DNA from: Hyunsoonleella flava
GTDB taxonomy: Bacteria; Bacteroidota; Bacteroidia; Flavobacteriales; Flavobacteriaceae
DNA length: 64,000 nucleotides
NCBI RefSeq assembly: GCF_004310325.1
Contig: NZ_SIRT01000007.1
Location: 62,001 to 126,000 of the forward strand
Direction of reading: 5' to 3'
Below the pieces are notes generated by a model. That model worked only from the letters and a program-made list of their open reading frames with translations. It did not search any database and was not told the DNA's origin. The position numbers were made by a program, and so were the translations under genes. Positions 18,522-28,212 of this stretch are shown piece after piece (position 1 is the first letter of the stretch; each line of letters begins with the position of its first letter).

Positions 18522-19450
18522 TGAATCCAGACTCAGACATAACCAACCAGCTTAAAAAAAAATACGAGTCTATAGATCAAGATTTGGACGTTCATTTAGA
18601 AGGTTTGCTGCATAGTAAGCCCATTAGTTATTGGGACTATATCCAAACGGATGTATTATTAAATCTTCAAAACCCAAGAACTGATTTTCCGGACGAAATG
18701 GTGTTTATTATGTATCATCAAATTAGCGAATTGCTATTTAAGATGATACTTTCTGAGATTAAACAGGTTGCGGAAAATGATATTGATGATTTAGACACAA
18801 AAATCTTTACAGAAAAAATAATGCGAATTAGTCGTTATTTTGATGTGCTAACGTCCTCATTTAGTATTATGAAAGATGGAATGGATGTGGATCAGTACAA
18901 TCAGTTCAGAACTACATTAACGCCAGCTAGTGGTTTTCAAAGTGCGCAATATAGAAAAGTGGAGTTTGCCTCAACCGAGTTGATTAATTTGATAGATAAG
19001 CGATTTAGAGCTACTATAGATAGAAATTCGTCTTATGAAAACGCTTTTGAGCATTTGTACTGGCAAGCTGCAGGTAAAGATTTTAAAACCGGTAAAAAAA
19101 CGTACACTTTATCTGCTTTTGAGGAGCGCTACAAAGCCGAATTTATTACATTCACAAAATTTTATCACAAGAATAATTTGTGGAGTAAGTTTAAGGAGTT
19201 GCCAAAGGCATCTCAAGAGGATAAAAGTTTAATAGAGGCCATGAGGCATTACGATTATACCGTGAATGTAAAATGGGTAATGGCACATTATAATACAGCA
19301 AATCATTATTTAAATATAGGGGGCAAAACAGCCGAAGCTACTGGCGGTAGTGAATGGGTAAAGTATATGCACCCAAAATATCAAAAACGAATATTTTTTC
19401 CAGATTTATGGACTGCAAAAGAAATAGAAGATTGGGGAACAAATATTTAA
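18521..19450 (+). CDS. kynA: Tryptophan 2,3-dioxygenase
   Basis: A haem dioxygenase that converts L-tryptophan to N-formylkynurenine. The 309-residue protein shows the all-helical TDO core: EMVFIMYHQISELLFKMIL (about residues 55-75, substrate pocket), the FRTTLTPASGFQSAQYRKVE block, and VKWVMAHYNTANHYLN with the haem-proximal histidine region. The C-terminal TGGSEWVKYMHPKYQKR is also family-typical. It starts on the last base of the DUF3108 stop. The 3' end overlaps the lipoprotein peptidase start by 19 nt. No kynureninase or formamidase is in the window. Confidence 0.93.
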   Translation: MNPDSDITNQLKKKYESIDQDLDVHLEGLLHSKPISYWDYIQTDVLLNLQNPRTDFPDEMVFIMYHQISELLFKMILSEIKQVAENDIDDLDTKIFTEKIMRISRYFDVLTSSFSIMKDGMDVDQYNQFRTTLTPASGFQSAQYRKVEFASTELINLIDKRFRATIDRNSSYENAFEHLYWQAAGKDFKTGKKTYTLSAFEERYKAEFITFTKFYHKNNLWSKFKELPKASQEDKSLIEAMRHYDYTVNVKWVMAHYNTANHYLNIGGKTAEATGGSEWVKYMHPKYQKRIFFPDLWTAKEIEDWGTNI

Positions 19451-20724
19451 TACTTTTTTTATTAGCGATTCTAATTTTAGGATGTAAGGACGACCCTGCT
19501 CCAAAAATTACAGAAGAAGAGGTGGCCATTGTGGAGGAACCCGAACCTGTAATAGAATTTGGATTTAACATGGACGATTATATTGTGAAGCGCGATACCA
19601 TAAAAAATGGTGATACCTTCGGAATTATTCTGGAGCGCAACAATGTAGGCTATCCAAAAATCTTCAATATAGCTGAAAAAGCAAAGGATACCTTTGATAT
19701 TAGAAGGGGTTTACAAGTAGGTAAGCCATACACGCTATTGTGTGCTAAGGATTCTCTGGAAACAGCAACTTGTTTTATTTATCAGCCTAATTTGGAAGAT
19801 TATGTAGTGATAAATTTTAAAGATTCTATTCAAGCCTACAGAAGTAGAAAGCCTATTAAATATGTTGAAAAAGTAGCCACAGGGGTTATTGAGGACAATA
19901 TATCGCTAACTTTGGAAGAACAAGGTTTAAGTCCGCGTTTAGCCTATAAAATGGCCGATGAGATTTATGCATGGACTATTGATTTTAGAAGATTACAAAA
20001 AGGTGATAGGTTTAAAGTGATTTACACCGACAAATATATTGACGATACGATTTACACAGGTGTTGATCGAGTAAAAGCTGCATATTTTGAGCATAACCAT
20101 GAACCATTTTATGCCTTTGAATTTATGACGGATACCACAAAAGGTATCGTAGATTACTTTAATGAAGAAGCCAAAAATTTGAGAAGAGCCTTTTTAAAAG
20201 CTCCCGTAAAGTTTAGTAGAATTTCATCACGATATAATTTAAGGCGACGCATAGCGGTTTACGGCTATCGTGTTAGAGCACATAGAGGCACCGATTTTGC
20301 GGCGCCCATTGGCACGCCTATTATGGCAACGGCTAATGGAACAGTTACAAAATCTGAACGTAGAGGAGGTAATGGGAATTATGTAAAGATTAGGCACAAT
20401 GCTACTTACGAAACGCAATATTTGCACATGAGCAAACGTCTTGTAAAGGTAGGACAATTTGTGAAACAGGGAGATATCATCGGAAAAGTTGGAATGACAG
20501 GAAATACTGGTGGTCCGCACGTTTGCTATCGGTTTTGGAAAAACGGGAAACAGGTTGATCCGTTTAAACAGAAGCTACCAGAAGCTAAACCTATTTCAGA
20601 TTCTTTAAAAATAAAGTATTTGGAGTTTATTCAACCAATAAAATACAAGCTAGATAATATAAATTTTAAACCTCAGATTACAGAAGAGGAACCTCAAACT
20701 GTAATTTACCAATCCAATTCATAA
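19432..20724 (+). CDS. M23 (LytM-like) peptidoglycan endopeptidase lipoprotein with His-to-Cys change at a zinc-ligand position
   Basis: A predicted lipoprotein (LILGC, C18) that would cut peptide cross-links in the cell wall. I choose TTG 19432, inside kynA, because it puts the hydrophobic stretch right at the N-terminus; ATG 19408 is possible. The N-terminal half resembles the Csd3/ShyA-type regulatory region. The C-terminal LytM domain has HRGTD (H284, D288), YLHMS (H332) and GPHVCYRF (H363, C365). In LytM the last motif is HxH and its second His binds zinc; here that position is Cys. It may still bind zinc, or be a non-catalytic regulator. pgi starts one base after its stop. Confidence 0.88.
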   Translation: MGNKYLILFLLAILILGCKDDPAPKITEEEVAIVEEPEPVIEFGFNMDDYIVKRDTIKNGDTFGIILERNNVGYPKIFNIAEKAKDTFDIRRGLQVGKPYTLLCAKDSLETATCFIYQPNLEDYVVINFKDSIQAYRSRKPIKYVEKVATGVIEDNISLTLEEQGLSPRLAYKMADEIYAWTIDFRRLQKGDRFKVIYTDKYIDDTIYTGVDRVKAAYFEHNHEPFYAFEFMTDTTKGIVDYFNEEAKNLRRAFLKAPVKFSRISSRYNLRRRIAVYGYRVRAHRGTDFAAPIGTPIMATANGTVTKSERRGGNGNYVKIRHNATYETQYLHMSKRLVKVGQFVKQGDIIGKVGMTGNTGGPHVCYRFWKNGKQVDPFKQKLPEAKPISDSLKIKYLEFIQPIKYKLDNINFKPQITEEEPQTVIYQSNS

Positions 20725-20725
20725 C

Positions 20726-22345
20726 ATGGCATTACCAAGTGTAAACCCAACTAAAACCCCTTCGTGGAAGAAATTAGAACATCATTTTGCTGAGGCTCAA
20801 TATATAAAAATGAAAGATTTGTTTGCTAAGGATGAAGACAGGGCAAATAAATTTACTATCAAATGGGACGATTTTTATGTTGACGTTTCAAAAAACAGAA
20901 TTACCGAAGAAACGTTTAAATATCTATTGGAATTGGCAGATGATGTAAAGCTAAAAGAAGCAATTGAACGTCAATTTTCAGGAGAAATTATAAACCAAAC
21001 TGAAGGGAGAGCGGTATTACACACCGCCTTAAGAGCTCCAGAATCTTCAGTTGTAAGTGTTGACGGTAAAAATGTAATGCCTGAAGTTCATAAGGTAAAG
21101 CAAAAAATAGAGGGCTTTACGAATGAAGTGGTAAATGGAGAACGAAAAGGCTACACAGGTAAACCATTTACCCATATAGTGAATATCGGTATTGGTGGTT
21201 CAGATTTAGGACCAGCCATGGTAGTAGATGCATTGCAATTTTACAAAAATCATTTAACCACCTATTTTGTAAGTAATGTAGATGGCGATCATGTAAATGA
21301 AGTGATTAAGAAGCTAGACCCTGAAACGACACTGTTTGTTATCGTTTCAAAAACATTTACTACACAAGAAACGATTTCAAATGCCAATACTATAAAATCG
21401 TGGTTTTTAGAATCTGCTAGTGAAGCAGATATAGCAAAACATTTTGTAGCGGTGTCAACAAATCTAGATGCCGTATCTAGCTTTGGAATAGATAGTAGCA
21501 ATATTTTCCCAATGTGGGACTGGGTTGGTGGGCGTTTCTCTTTGTGGAGTGCCGTTGGGTTGTCCATAAGTCTGGCCGTTGGTTACGATAATTACGCAAG
21601 CCTTTTGAACGGAGCTAACAAAATGGATGAGCATTTTAAAAATGAAGATTTTGATAAGAATATCCCTGTTGTTTTGGGGTTGATAAGTGTTTGGTACAAT
21701 AACTTTTTTAAAGCCGAAAGTGAGGCAGTTATTCCTTATTCTCAGTATTTAAATCAGTTTGCCACCTATCTACAGCAAGGTATTATGGAAAGTAATGGGA
21801 AAAGCGTTGATAGAAATGGCAACCCAATTGATTATCAAACTGGAACATTGATATGGGGAGAGCCAGGAACCAACTCCCAACATGCCTTTTTTCAATTGAT
21901 ACATCAAGGTACCAAATTGATTCCGGCAGATTTTATTGGGTTTGTAAAATCACTTCATGGAAATCAAGACCACCATGACAAACTCACATCAAATTTTTTA
22001 GCACAAACGGAGGCTCTTCTTAACGGGAAAACTGAAGCTGAAGTTATAGCAGAAGGCACAAAAGAGGTGATCATACCCTTTAAAATTTTTGAAGGCAATA
22101 AACCAACAAATACCATATTCATCAATAAGTTAACACCTGAAAGTTTAGGTAAACTCATTGCCATGTACGAGCATAAAATATTTGTACAAGGCGTGATTTG
22201 GAATATTTTTAGTTACGATCAGTTTGGTGTAGAGTTAGGTAAGCAACTGGCAAGCAAAATACTAAAAGAATTTAGTGGAGAAGCACAAAATGAACATGAT
22301 AGCTCAACTTCTAATCTTTTGAACTATTATCGGCAAAATTCTTAA
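20726..22345 (+). CDS. pgi: Glucose-6-phosphate isomerase
   Basis: Interconverts glucose-6-phosphate and fructose-6-phosphate in glycolysis. The 539-residue length is normal. Signatures seen are the phosphate loop [12 protein letters not shown], the PGI motif [19 protein letters not shown] with the catalytic Glu and His, and the C-terminal [19 protein letters not shown] with the active-site Lys. It is the last gene of the DUF3108-kynA-M23-pgi run and is followed by a strong terminator. Confidence 0.97.
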   Translation: MALPSVNPTKTPSWKKLEHHFAEAQYIKMKDLFAKDEDRANKFTIKWDDFYVDVSKNRITEETFKYLLELADDVKLKEAIERQFSGEIINQTEGRAVLHTALRAPESSVVSVDGKNVMPEVHKVKQKIEGFTNEVVNGERKGYTGKPFTHIVNIGIGGSDLGPAMVVDALQFYKNHLTTYFVSNVDGDHVNEVIKKLDPETTLFVIVSKTFTTQETISNANTIKSWFLESASEADIAKHFVAVSTNLDAVSSFGIDSSNIFPMWDWVGGRFSLWSAVGLSISLAVGYDNYASLLNGANKMDEHFKNEDFDKNIPVVLGLISVWYNNFFKAESEAVIPYSQYLNQFATYLQQGIMESNGKSVDRNGNPIDYQTGTLIWGEPGTNSQHAFFQLIHQGTKLIPADFIGFVKSLHGNQDHHDKLTSNFLAQTEALLNGKTEAEVIAEGTKEVIIPFKIFEGNKPTNTIFINKLTPESLGKLIAMYEHKIFVQGVIWNIFSYDQFGVELGKQLASKILKEFSGEAQNEHDSSTSNLLNYYRQNS

Positions 22346-22365
22346 ATCACTGTAAAATTGTTAAT

Positions 22366-22400
22366 AAAAGCACTGATATTGTGAATATCGGTGCTTTTTT
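22366..22400 (+). terminator. Rho-independent terminator of pgi
   Basis: Stem AAAAGCACTGATATT (22366-22380) with AATATCGGTGCTTTT (starting at 22384), loop GTG, then a T-run. It has one G-T wobble. Confidence 0.88.
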
Positions 22401-22459
22401 GTTAATAACAACTGTTAAATTTCTTAACATTTGATTAATGTTTATCTTCTAATTATCAG

Positions 22460-22467
22460 TATTTTTG
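22460..22467 (+). promoter_or_regulatory. -7 box TATTTTTG upstream of TonB-dependent receptor 1
   Basis: Matches the Bacteroidota TAnnTTTG box and lies 41 nt before the chosen ATG at 22509. This also argues against the longer frame that begins at 22431. The -33 element is unclear. Confidence 0.5.
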
Positions 22468-22508
22468 CCTCGACTAATTTCAAATTATTAAATAATTTTT
22501 CAAAAATT

Positions 22509-25058
22509 ATGAAAAAAACGACTAATTTACTGATTATGGTAATAGTTTCGTTATTTACGACTGTTGCTATAGCTCAAAGTACTATAACGGGTACTGTTGT
22601 GGAAGCTGGAACCAATTTACCGCTTCCTGGTGCTAATGTTATTGAAAAAGGTACTTCAAACGGAGTTACTACAGATTTTGATGGTAATTTTTCAATTACC
22701 ACACAATCAAACTCTGGTGAAATTGTAATATCATACATTGGTTACAATTCTAAAACAATTTCTTTTTCTGGTAATGCTGCCTTAGGAAAAGTTGAAATGG
22801 CATCAAGCCAAGTAGGGCTTGAAGAAATTCAAATTATTGCATCTGTTGCAGTAGATAGAAAGACACCTGTAGCGGTATCTACTGTAAAAGCAGCAGACAT
22901 TGAATTAAAACTAGGATCACAAGAATTTCCTGAAATTTTAAAATCTACTCCAGGTATTTATGTAACAAAAGCTGGTGGTGGTTTTGGAGACGGTCAAGTT
23001 AGAATGAGAGGCTTTGGCTCTGTAAACGTTGCGGTAATGATAAATGGTATTCCAGTAAACGACATGGAAAACGGTCGTGTTTTCTGGAGTAACTGGGCTG
23101 GTTTAGGTGATGTAACTAGTACAATGCAAACGCAAAGAGGTTTAGGTGCAGCTAAAATTGCAGTACCTTCTATTGGTGGTACGATTAACATCATTACTAA
23201 AACTACAGATGTTGAAGAAGGAGGTAATGTAATGACATCAGTAGGTAATGACGGTTACACCAAATATGGCGTAACGTACTCTACTGGTTTAATGGATAAT
23301 GGTTTTGCTGCTACGGTATCCGCTGCGAGCACCACTGGAGATGGTTATGTGGATGGAACTCAGTTTTCGGGTGTGTCTTATTTTGTAAACATTTCAAAAG
23401 AGTTTAATGACCAACACAAGTTAGCGTTTTCTGCTTTTGGTGCAAAACAGCAACATGGTCAAAGACAGAACAGACAGCTTATTGAAACCTATAGAAATAG
23501 TGAAAGAGGCAGAAAGTTTAATGCAGATTGGGGTTACTACAATGGTCAGGTAACATTCCAAGAAGATAACTTTTACCATAAGCCACAAATTTCGTTAAAC
23601 CACTATTGGAATTTGAATGACAATACGTCTATTAACTCATCGGCTTATGTATCCTTCGGAACCGGAGGTGGTGGTGGTATTAGAGGTGTAAACAAATTCA
23701 CATTTAATGCCGACGGAAGCAGCGAATATAGAGATGGACTTTATGGACCAATTAATTTTGATAAAATAGCGGACGAGAATGAGGCTCTTGGAGCTTTAGG
23801 TTCTGAAACTATTTTAAGAGCTTCACGTAACGACCACAATTGGTATGGATTGTTATCAAACTTAAAAACTAACCTAAATGATCAAATGGTATTACAGGTT
23901 GGTTTAGACTTTAGGTCTTATAAAGGGATTCACTTCCAAGAGGTAACTAATTTATTAGGCGGTCAATACTTTTTAGATAACAATGATGCAAATAACCCAA
24001 ATAATGCTGCAAGAGTTGGTGATAAAATAAATTATGACAACGATGGTCATGTAGGATGGGTTGGAGCTTTTGGACAGTTGGAATATGATATAACTGAAAA
24101 CTTCAATGCGTTTGTTGCTGCCGCAGTTTCAAATACCTCTTACAAAAGAGTAGATAGATTTAATTACTTGGATTCAGATCCTCTACAAGAAACAGATCGT
24201 TATAACTTCCTTGGGGGAAGTATTAAAGGTGGTGCGAACTACAGAATAGATGGTAATCATAATGTATTTGCTAACATAGGCTATTTCGAAAGAGCTCCAG
24301 AGTTTGATAATGTATTCCTGAATTTCAGTAATGACAATATCAATGAGGATGCACCAAACCAAAAAATCACAAGTTATGAATTGGGTTATGGTTATAGAAG
24401 TGAAAAATTAGCTGCCAATGTGAATTTGTATAGAACGCTTTGGAATGATAGAACAGAGATATTTTCTTTCCAGCAGCCAGATGGTACTAGAGCTTCGGCA
24501 AATATTTTAGGTGTTAACGCAATCCATCAAGGGATAGAGGTTGATTTTGTTTACAAAGCAACAGATAGGCTAGAAATAAACGGTATGGCATCTTTAGGAG
24601 ACTGGAGATGGGCTAAAAATGTTACTGATGTACAAGTGTTTAATGAAGAGCAAGAGCTTATTGAAACAGTTAATCTTTTTATTAAAGACGTACATGTTTC
24701 TGATGCCGCACAAACAACATTTGGTTTGGGTACTAATTACAAGTTTAATTTAGATACAAGACTTATTGTAGATTATGTATACAATGCTGATATTTATGCA
24801 CGTTTCGATCCAAGCGATAGAAATGAACCGGGTCCTGATGCTTGGAAAATGCCTTCTTTTGGATTGTTTGATGTTGCAATGCAACATGGTTTCAAATTTG
24901 GACCTTTTGATGCTACTTTAACAGCCAGAATGAATAACGTATTTGATACAGAATACATTCCAGATGCCCAAGATGGATCAGGATCTACTGCTGATACGGC
25001 GTTGGTTTGGATTGGATTTGGTAGAACCTTCAATTTAGGTGCAAAACTTAATTTCTAA
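22509..25058 (+). CDS. TonB-dependent receptor 1 (SusC/CirA-like, carboxypeptidase-like N-domain)
   Basis: An 849-residue outer-membrane transporter driven by TonB. Order: signal peptide (cleavage near AIAQ, residue 22), CarboxypepD_reg-like domain (about 24-100, TGTVVEAGTNLPLPGANV), plug (about 110-230, with MRGFGSVNVAVMING and NGRVFWSNWAGLGDV), then a 22-strand barrel ending LGAKLNF. The start is ATG 22509; the frame extends upstream but would bury the signal peptide. The plug block is closely similar to the receptor at 29378, so the two are paralogues. A lipoprotein with internal repeats follows after 12 nt and is the likely surface partner. The substrate is unknown. Confidence 0.93.
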   Translation: MKKTTNLLIMVIVSLFTTVAIAQSTITGTVVEAGTNLPLPGANVIEKGTSNGVTTDFDGNFSITTQSNSGEIVISYIGYNSKTISFSGNAALGKVEMASSQVGLEEIQIIASVAVDRKTPVAVSTVKAADIELKLGSQEFPEILKSTPGIYVTKAGGGFGDGQVRMRGFGSVNVAVMINGIPVNDMENGRVFWSNWAGLGDVTSTMQTQRGLGAAKIAVPSIGGTINIITKTTDVEEGGNVMTSVGNDGYTKYGVTYSTGLMDNGFAATVSAASTTGDGYVDGTQFSGVSYFVNISKEFNDQHKLAFSAFGAKQQHGQRQNRQLIETYRNSERGRKFNADWGYYNGQVTFQEDNFYHKPQISLNHYWNLNDNTSINSSAYVSFGTGGGGGIRGVNKFTFNADGSSEYRDGLYGPINFDKIADENEALGALGSETILRASRNDHNWYGLLSNLKTNLNDQMVLQVGLDFRSYKGIHFQEVTNLLGGQYFLDNNDANNPNNAARVGDKINYDNDGHVGWVGAFGQLEYDITENFNAFVAAAVSNTSYKRVDRFNYLDSDPLQETDRYNFLGGSIKGGANYRIDGNHNVFANIGYFERAPEFDNVFLNFSNDNINEDAPNQKITSYELGYGYRSEKLAANVNLYRTLWNDRTEIFSFQQPDGTRASANILGVNAIHQGIEVDFVYKATDRLEINGMASLGDWRWAKNVTDVQVFNEEQELIETVNLFIKDVHVSDAAQTTFGLGTNYKFNLDTRLIVDYVYNADIYARFDPSDRNEPGPDAWKMPSFGLFDVAMQHGFKFGPFDATLTARMNNVFDTEYIPDAQDGSGSTADTALVWIGFGRTFNLGAKLNF

Positions 25059-25070
25059 AAAACTTTGAAA

Positions 25071-26240
25071 ATGAAAAAAATAATTTATTCAATGACATTA
25101 ATTCTAGCGGTTACCTTTGTAGGGTGTGAGCCGTTAGATGAGCTTTATGAAGACATAGATGCTAATGCAGTACCTATTTCTGGTGATATAGAATATACCC
25201 TTACAGAGGATGATTATACTGATGATGAAGATGATGGTGGTTTAGGGCTACGTTTTCCTAACTTTAGTTCAGAAGATCAAGCGAAGGAATTAATTCCAGG
25301 TTTGTTATCCGATAGGTTTCCAGCATTAAAAGATAATTCTAGTGCGTTGGTAACATATGATTTGTTCTTTCCTAAAAGAGATGAAAGAAGTTTAATAGTA
25401 TATGAAGTTACAGACCAAGATTATGATGATTTAGGTCACAGATTTTCAAATTTTGATAGTCAGTCAGAAATGATTGAACTTTTGGAACTTAGGTTTCCAA
25501 ATCCAGAAGATAGAACTCTTGTGTCCTTAACCTACGATTATTTTGCAGTAGGCCAAACAGATACATTTAATGATGGATATTTATATATTGAGGGTGAGTG
25601 GCAAAAAATGATGGGCTTTACCGATGATGAATACAGAGCTTTAGGGTTTAGATTTCCAAACTTTTCAAGCGAAGATGAAGCAGTTGAAAAAATACCAGCT
25701 TTGTTGAAAGAGAAGTTAAAGTTTGTAGATAACGCTGCAGGCGATATCGTTGGTACTATGTACAAGCTATTTGTTACTGATGTTGATGATGTAGATGGAG
25801 ATGGACGTACAGATGATAGAACAACATATAGCTATGTAAAATACTTTATTTACGATGGAGCAGTTTGGTCTGAGTATAATAATGTTATTAGTCAGCAATT
25901 ACAATTTGGTCACGATGGGACTACATGGATACCAGATAACACTATTAAGTACACGCTAACAGGAGATGATATTGCATTAATTTCTAGTGAATTTGCGTCT
26001 ATCTATGAAGGTCCGGCCGATAACGTCGGTTTCTTTGGTAGTTTTGATAGAAGATCTAGTAGTTCAAATTACTGGACTGATGCAATGCTATTAGAAGCAT
26101 TCAATGTAGTTTTAGACACAAGAGATCCTAATGCAGAAGAAGGTCAAAAGTACATACTAACTTATGTGGTCTTTACAGGTTCTACAGGTAACGAATCAAA
26201 AGCCGTTATAAAAAAAGGCGGTGTTTGGGTATACCAATAG
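25071..26240 (+). CDS. Acidic lipoprotein with repeated RFPNF-type units
   Basis: A 390-residue lipoprotein (FVGC, C19) from ATG 25071; a TTG two codons upstream is less likely. I do not recognise a named family. It contains three related units centred on LGLRFPNFSSEDQA (residues 58-71), LGHRFSNFDSQSEM (121-134) and LGFRFPNFSSEDEA (191-204), each preceded by an acidic D-D-Y-type turn. A degenerate fourth begins near YTLTGDDIAL (294-303). It is strongly acidic, as in some cation-binding surface proteins. It sits 12 nt behind a TonB-dependent receptor and before a terminator, so it is probably the receptor's accessory or substrate-capture lipoprotein. Confidence 0.75.
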   Translation: MKKIIYSMTLILAVTFVGCEPLDELYEDIDANAVPISGDIEYTLTEDDYTDDEDDGGLGLRFPNFSSEDQAKELIPGLLSDRFPALKDNSSALVTYDLFFPKRDERSLIVYEVTDQDYDDLGHRFSNFDSQSEMIELLELRFPNPEDRTLVSLTYDYFAVGQTDTFNDGYLYIEGEWQKMMGFTDDEYRALGFRFPNFSSEDEAVEKIPALLKEKLKFVDNAAGDIVGTMYKLFVTDVDDVDGDGRTDDRTTYSYVKYFIYDGAVWSEYNNVISQQLQFGHDGTTWIPDNTIKYTLTGDDIALISSEFASIYEGPADNVGFFGSFDRRSSSSNYWTDAMLLEAFNVVLDTRDPNAEEGQKYILTYVVFTGSTGNESKAVIKKGGVWVYQ

Positions 26241-26265
26241 ACTGATATTTCAAAAACATATAAAG

Positions 26266-26292
26266 CCACCTCATTCCGAGGTGGTTTTTTTT
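26266..26292 (+). terminator. Rho-independent terminator after the repeat lipoprotein
   Basis: Stem CCACCTC (26266-26272) with GAGGTGG (26278-26284), followed by eight T residues. Confidence 0.85.
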
Positions 26293-26321
26293 CCTCAAAA
26301 TTCAATATCTTTATTGTTGTT

Positions 26322-27671
26322 ATGAAAAAGTATATTTTATTGTTTGCAAGTGCTCTTTTTTTTGCTTGCAGTAGTGGTGGAGATGATACTACGCCTCCAA
26401 AAGAAGAACCTAAAGATGATGGTGTGCCCGTTGCAGTAAATGACACTGCAACAACACAAGAAGATACAGAGTTATTTCTGACTACTTTATTGAATAATGA
26501 TACAGTAGTAGATAACGCTCGGGTAACTGTTTTTGATGCCACAACAACTGCTGGAGGAACTGTGGTAGATGAAAGAACAAGATATGTTTACACGCCAAAA
26601 ACAGGTTTTGTAGGTGAAGATACATTTACCTATACATTGTGTGATGATGATAGTCCTGCAAACTGTTCAACTGCTACAGTAACGATTACAGTTACAGACG
26701 AAGGAAACCCCATCGCTAATAATGACGCATTCAGTGTGGTTGAAAGCTCTACAACCATATTTGATGAACTTCTAATAAATGACGATACTACTGATAATGC
26801 CGTTTTAATATCTATAGATAATACTAGCACGCAAGGAAGTGTTATTCTAAATGCAGACAAAACAGTAACATATACACCTGGAAGTGGGTTCCTAGGGGAA
26901 GATTCATTTACTTATACCATTTGTGATGATGATACTCCAGACAATTCATGCTCAACGGCAACCGTTACCATCACTGTTGTACAAGCTTTAAGTTTTAATA
27001 TTCCTTCCAATCTGCAATCCTATTATTCTGGCCTCACGTTTACAGACGTGTCAGATATTATGTTTGACAATTTGGAATCTCATACAGTTTCAAATCATAC
27101 TACAATACTATCTTATGGTCAAAGACATCAATATTTATATAACGCCGATGAAGATTTGGCGAACGCTAATAACGTTATTCTAATGTACTCGGGAGAAAGT
27201 AGATACTGGGAAGAGTATACATCTGGCTCAAATTCATATTCACCTCAAACGTTTAATACAGAGCATGTATATCCACAATCTCGATTAGTTGCAGCTGATG
27301 CTGTAACCGATTTACACCACTTAAGATCTTGTGATGCTACCGTAAACAGCGATAGATTAAATTATCCTTTCGCAGACTCTAGTGGTAATTATAAGCTAAT
27401 TGGAGAAACTTGGTATCCTGGAGATGAGTGGAAAGGAGATGTAGCTCGAATGATATTATATTTGAATGTGAGGTATGGCGAAACGTTTGAAAAAGTAGGT
27501 TCTGTTGAACTATTTCTAAAATGGAATAGAGAAGATCCTGTTTCTGATTTTGAGATGCAACGAAATAACGTTATTTATGCCGCTCAAGGTAACAGAAACG
27601 CATTTATCGATAACCCATATTTAGCAACGCTTATATGGGGCGGTGCAGCTGCAGAAAACAAATGGCAATAA
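26322..27671 (+). CDS. Endonuclease I family lipoprotein with two cadherin/Ig-like domains
   Basis: A 449-residue lipoprotein (FFAC, C16) that should degrade DNA outside the cell. Two Ig/cadherin-like repeats occupy about residues 35-125 and 130-222 (AVNDTATTQEDTELFLTTLL, then the TFTYTLCDDDSP and SFTYTICDDDTP ends). The C-terminal nuclease domain shows the endonuclease I beta-beta-metal site NTEHVYPQSR and DLHHLRSCDATVNSDR, as in E. coli EndA and Vibrio Dns. There is no T9SS sorting domain, so it is probably membrane-anchored. A TATCTTTA box at 26306-26313 may be its promoter. It lies between two TonB-dependent receptors and near two phosphodiesterase-type enzymes. Confidence 0.88.
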   Translation: MKKYILLFASALFFACSSGGDDTTPPKEEPKDDGVPVAVNDTATTQEDTELFLTTLLNNDTVVDNARVTVFDATTTAGGTVVDERTRYVYTPKTGFVGEDTFTYTLCDDDSPANCSTATVTITVTDEGNPIANNDAFSVVESSTTIFDELLINDDTTDNAVLISIDNTSTQGSVILNADKTVTYTPGSGFLGEDSFTYTICDDDTPDNSCSTATVTITVVQALSFNIPSNLQSYYSGLTFTDVSDIMFDNLESHTVSNHTTILSYGQRHQYLYNADEDLANANNVILMYSGESRYWEEYTSGSNSYSPQTFNTEHVYPQSRLVAADAVTDLHHLRSCDATVNSDRLNYPFADSSGNYKLIGETWYPGDEWKGDVARMILYLNVRYGETFEKVGSVELFLKWNREDPVSDFEMQRNNVIYAAQGNRNAFIDNPYLATLIWGGAAAENKWQ

Positions 27672-27695
27672 GTGATATGCCATAGAAATAATCGG

Positions 27696-27723
27696 ACCGC
27701 TTCTTATAAGGAAGCGGTTTTTT
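27696..27723 (+). terminator. Rho-independent terminator of the endonuclease I gene
   Basis: Stem ACCGCTTC (27696-27703) with GAAGCGGT (27711-27718) followed by a T-run. Confidence 0.83.
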
Positions 27724-27738
27724 ATGGATTAAAATCAT

Positions 27739-27746
27739 TATTTTTG
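27739..27746 (+). promoter_or_regulatory. -7 box TATTTTTG upstream of the four-helix membrane protein
   Basis: An exact TAnnTTTG match, 21 nt before the ATG at 27768 and just after a terminator. Confidence 0.5.
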
Positions 27747-27767
27747 AACTTCTAAAATTTAAGAATC

Positions 27768-28208
27768 ATGTACGAAACTATTCAAGTATTACATTCCTAT
27801 TGGGCATATTTAGTGCTTTTAATTTTAATTCTTGCAACAGGTAACGCGTTGTTTAAATCAATTACAGGTAAAGAGTACAGTGCTACAGATTTTAGGATTT
27901 CATTGTTTGCACTCATTGTTTCACACATTCAACTACTCATAGGTTTAATTTTATATTTTGTATCGCCAAAACTAGCTCTTTTTAGTGAATTGGGAATGGG
28001 AGGTGTTATGAAAGATGCAATAAATCGTTTGTATTTAGTAGAGCATCCATTAATTAATATTATTGGCGTAGCACTGATAACTATAGGTTATTCTAAGCAC
28101 AAGAAGAAGCTAACATCTGCTCCTAAATTAAAAACAATTGCGATTTTCTATACCATTGCTTTAGTATTGTTCTTATCAAGAATTCCTTGGAGCACATGGT
28201 TGGGTTAA
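27768..28208 (+). CDS. Conserved four-helix membrane protein
   Basis: 146 residues with four hydrophobic helices (about 10-30, 42-65, 90-108 and 122-140). The arrangement HSYWAYLVLL, SHIQLLIGLILYF and VEHPLINIIG, with conserved His residues inside helices, resembles small cytochrome b-like membrane proteins, but haem binding is not shown. I recognise it only as a conserved Bacteroidota membrane protein without an established role. It has its own terminator upstream and promoter box. It ends 4 bases before the convergent phosphatase-family gene. Confidence 0.7.
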   Translation: MYETIQVLHSYWAYLVLLILILATGNALFKSITGKEYSATDFRISLFALIVSHIQLLIGLILYFVSPKLALFSELGMGGVMKDAINRLYLVEHPLINIIGVALITIGYSKHKKKLTSAPKLKTIAIFYTIALVLFLSRIPWSTWLG

Positions 28209-28212
28209 GATG

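Noticed and set aside
26322-27671. Endonuclease I gene as part of a phage or mobile defence system
   Set aside because: It has a lipoprotein signal and Ig/cadherin-like domains and no phage or mobility genes are nearby; an extracellular role is more likely.
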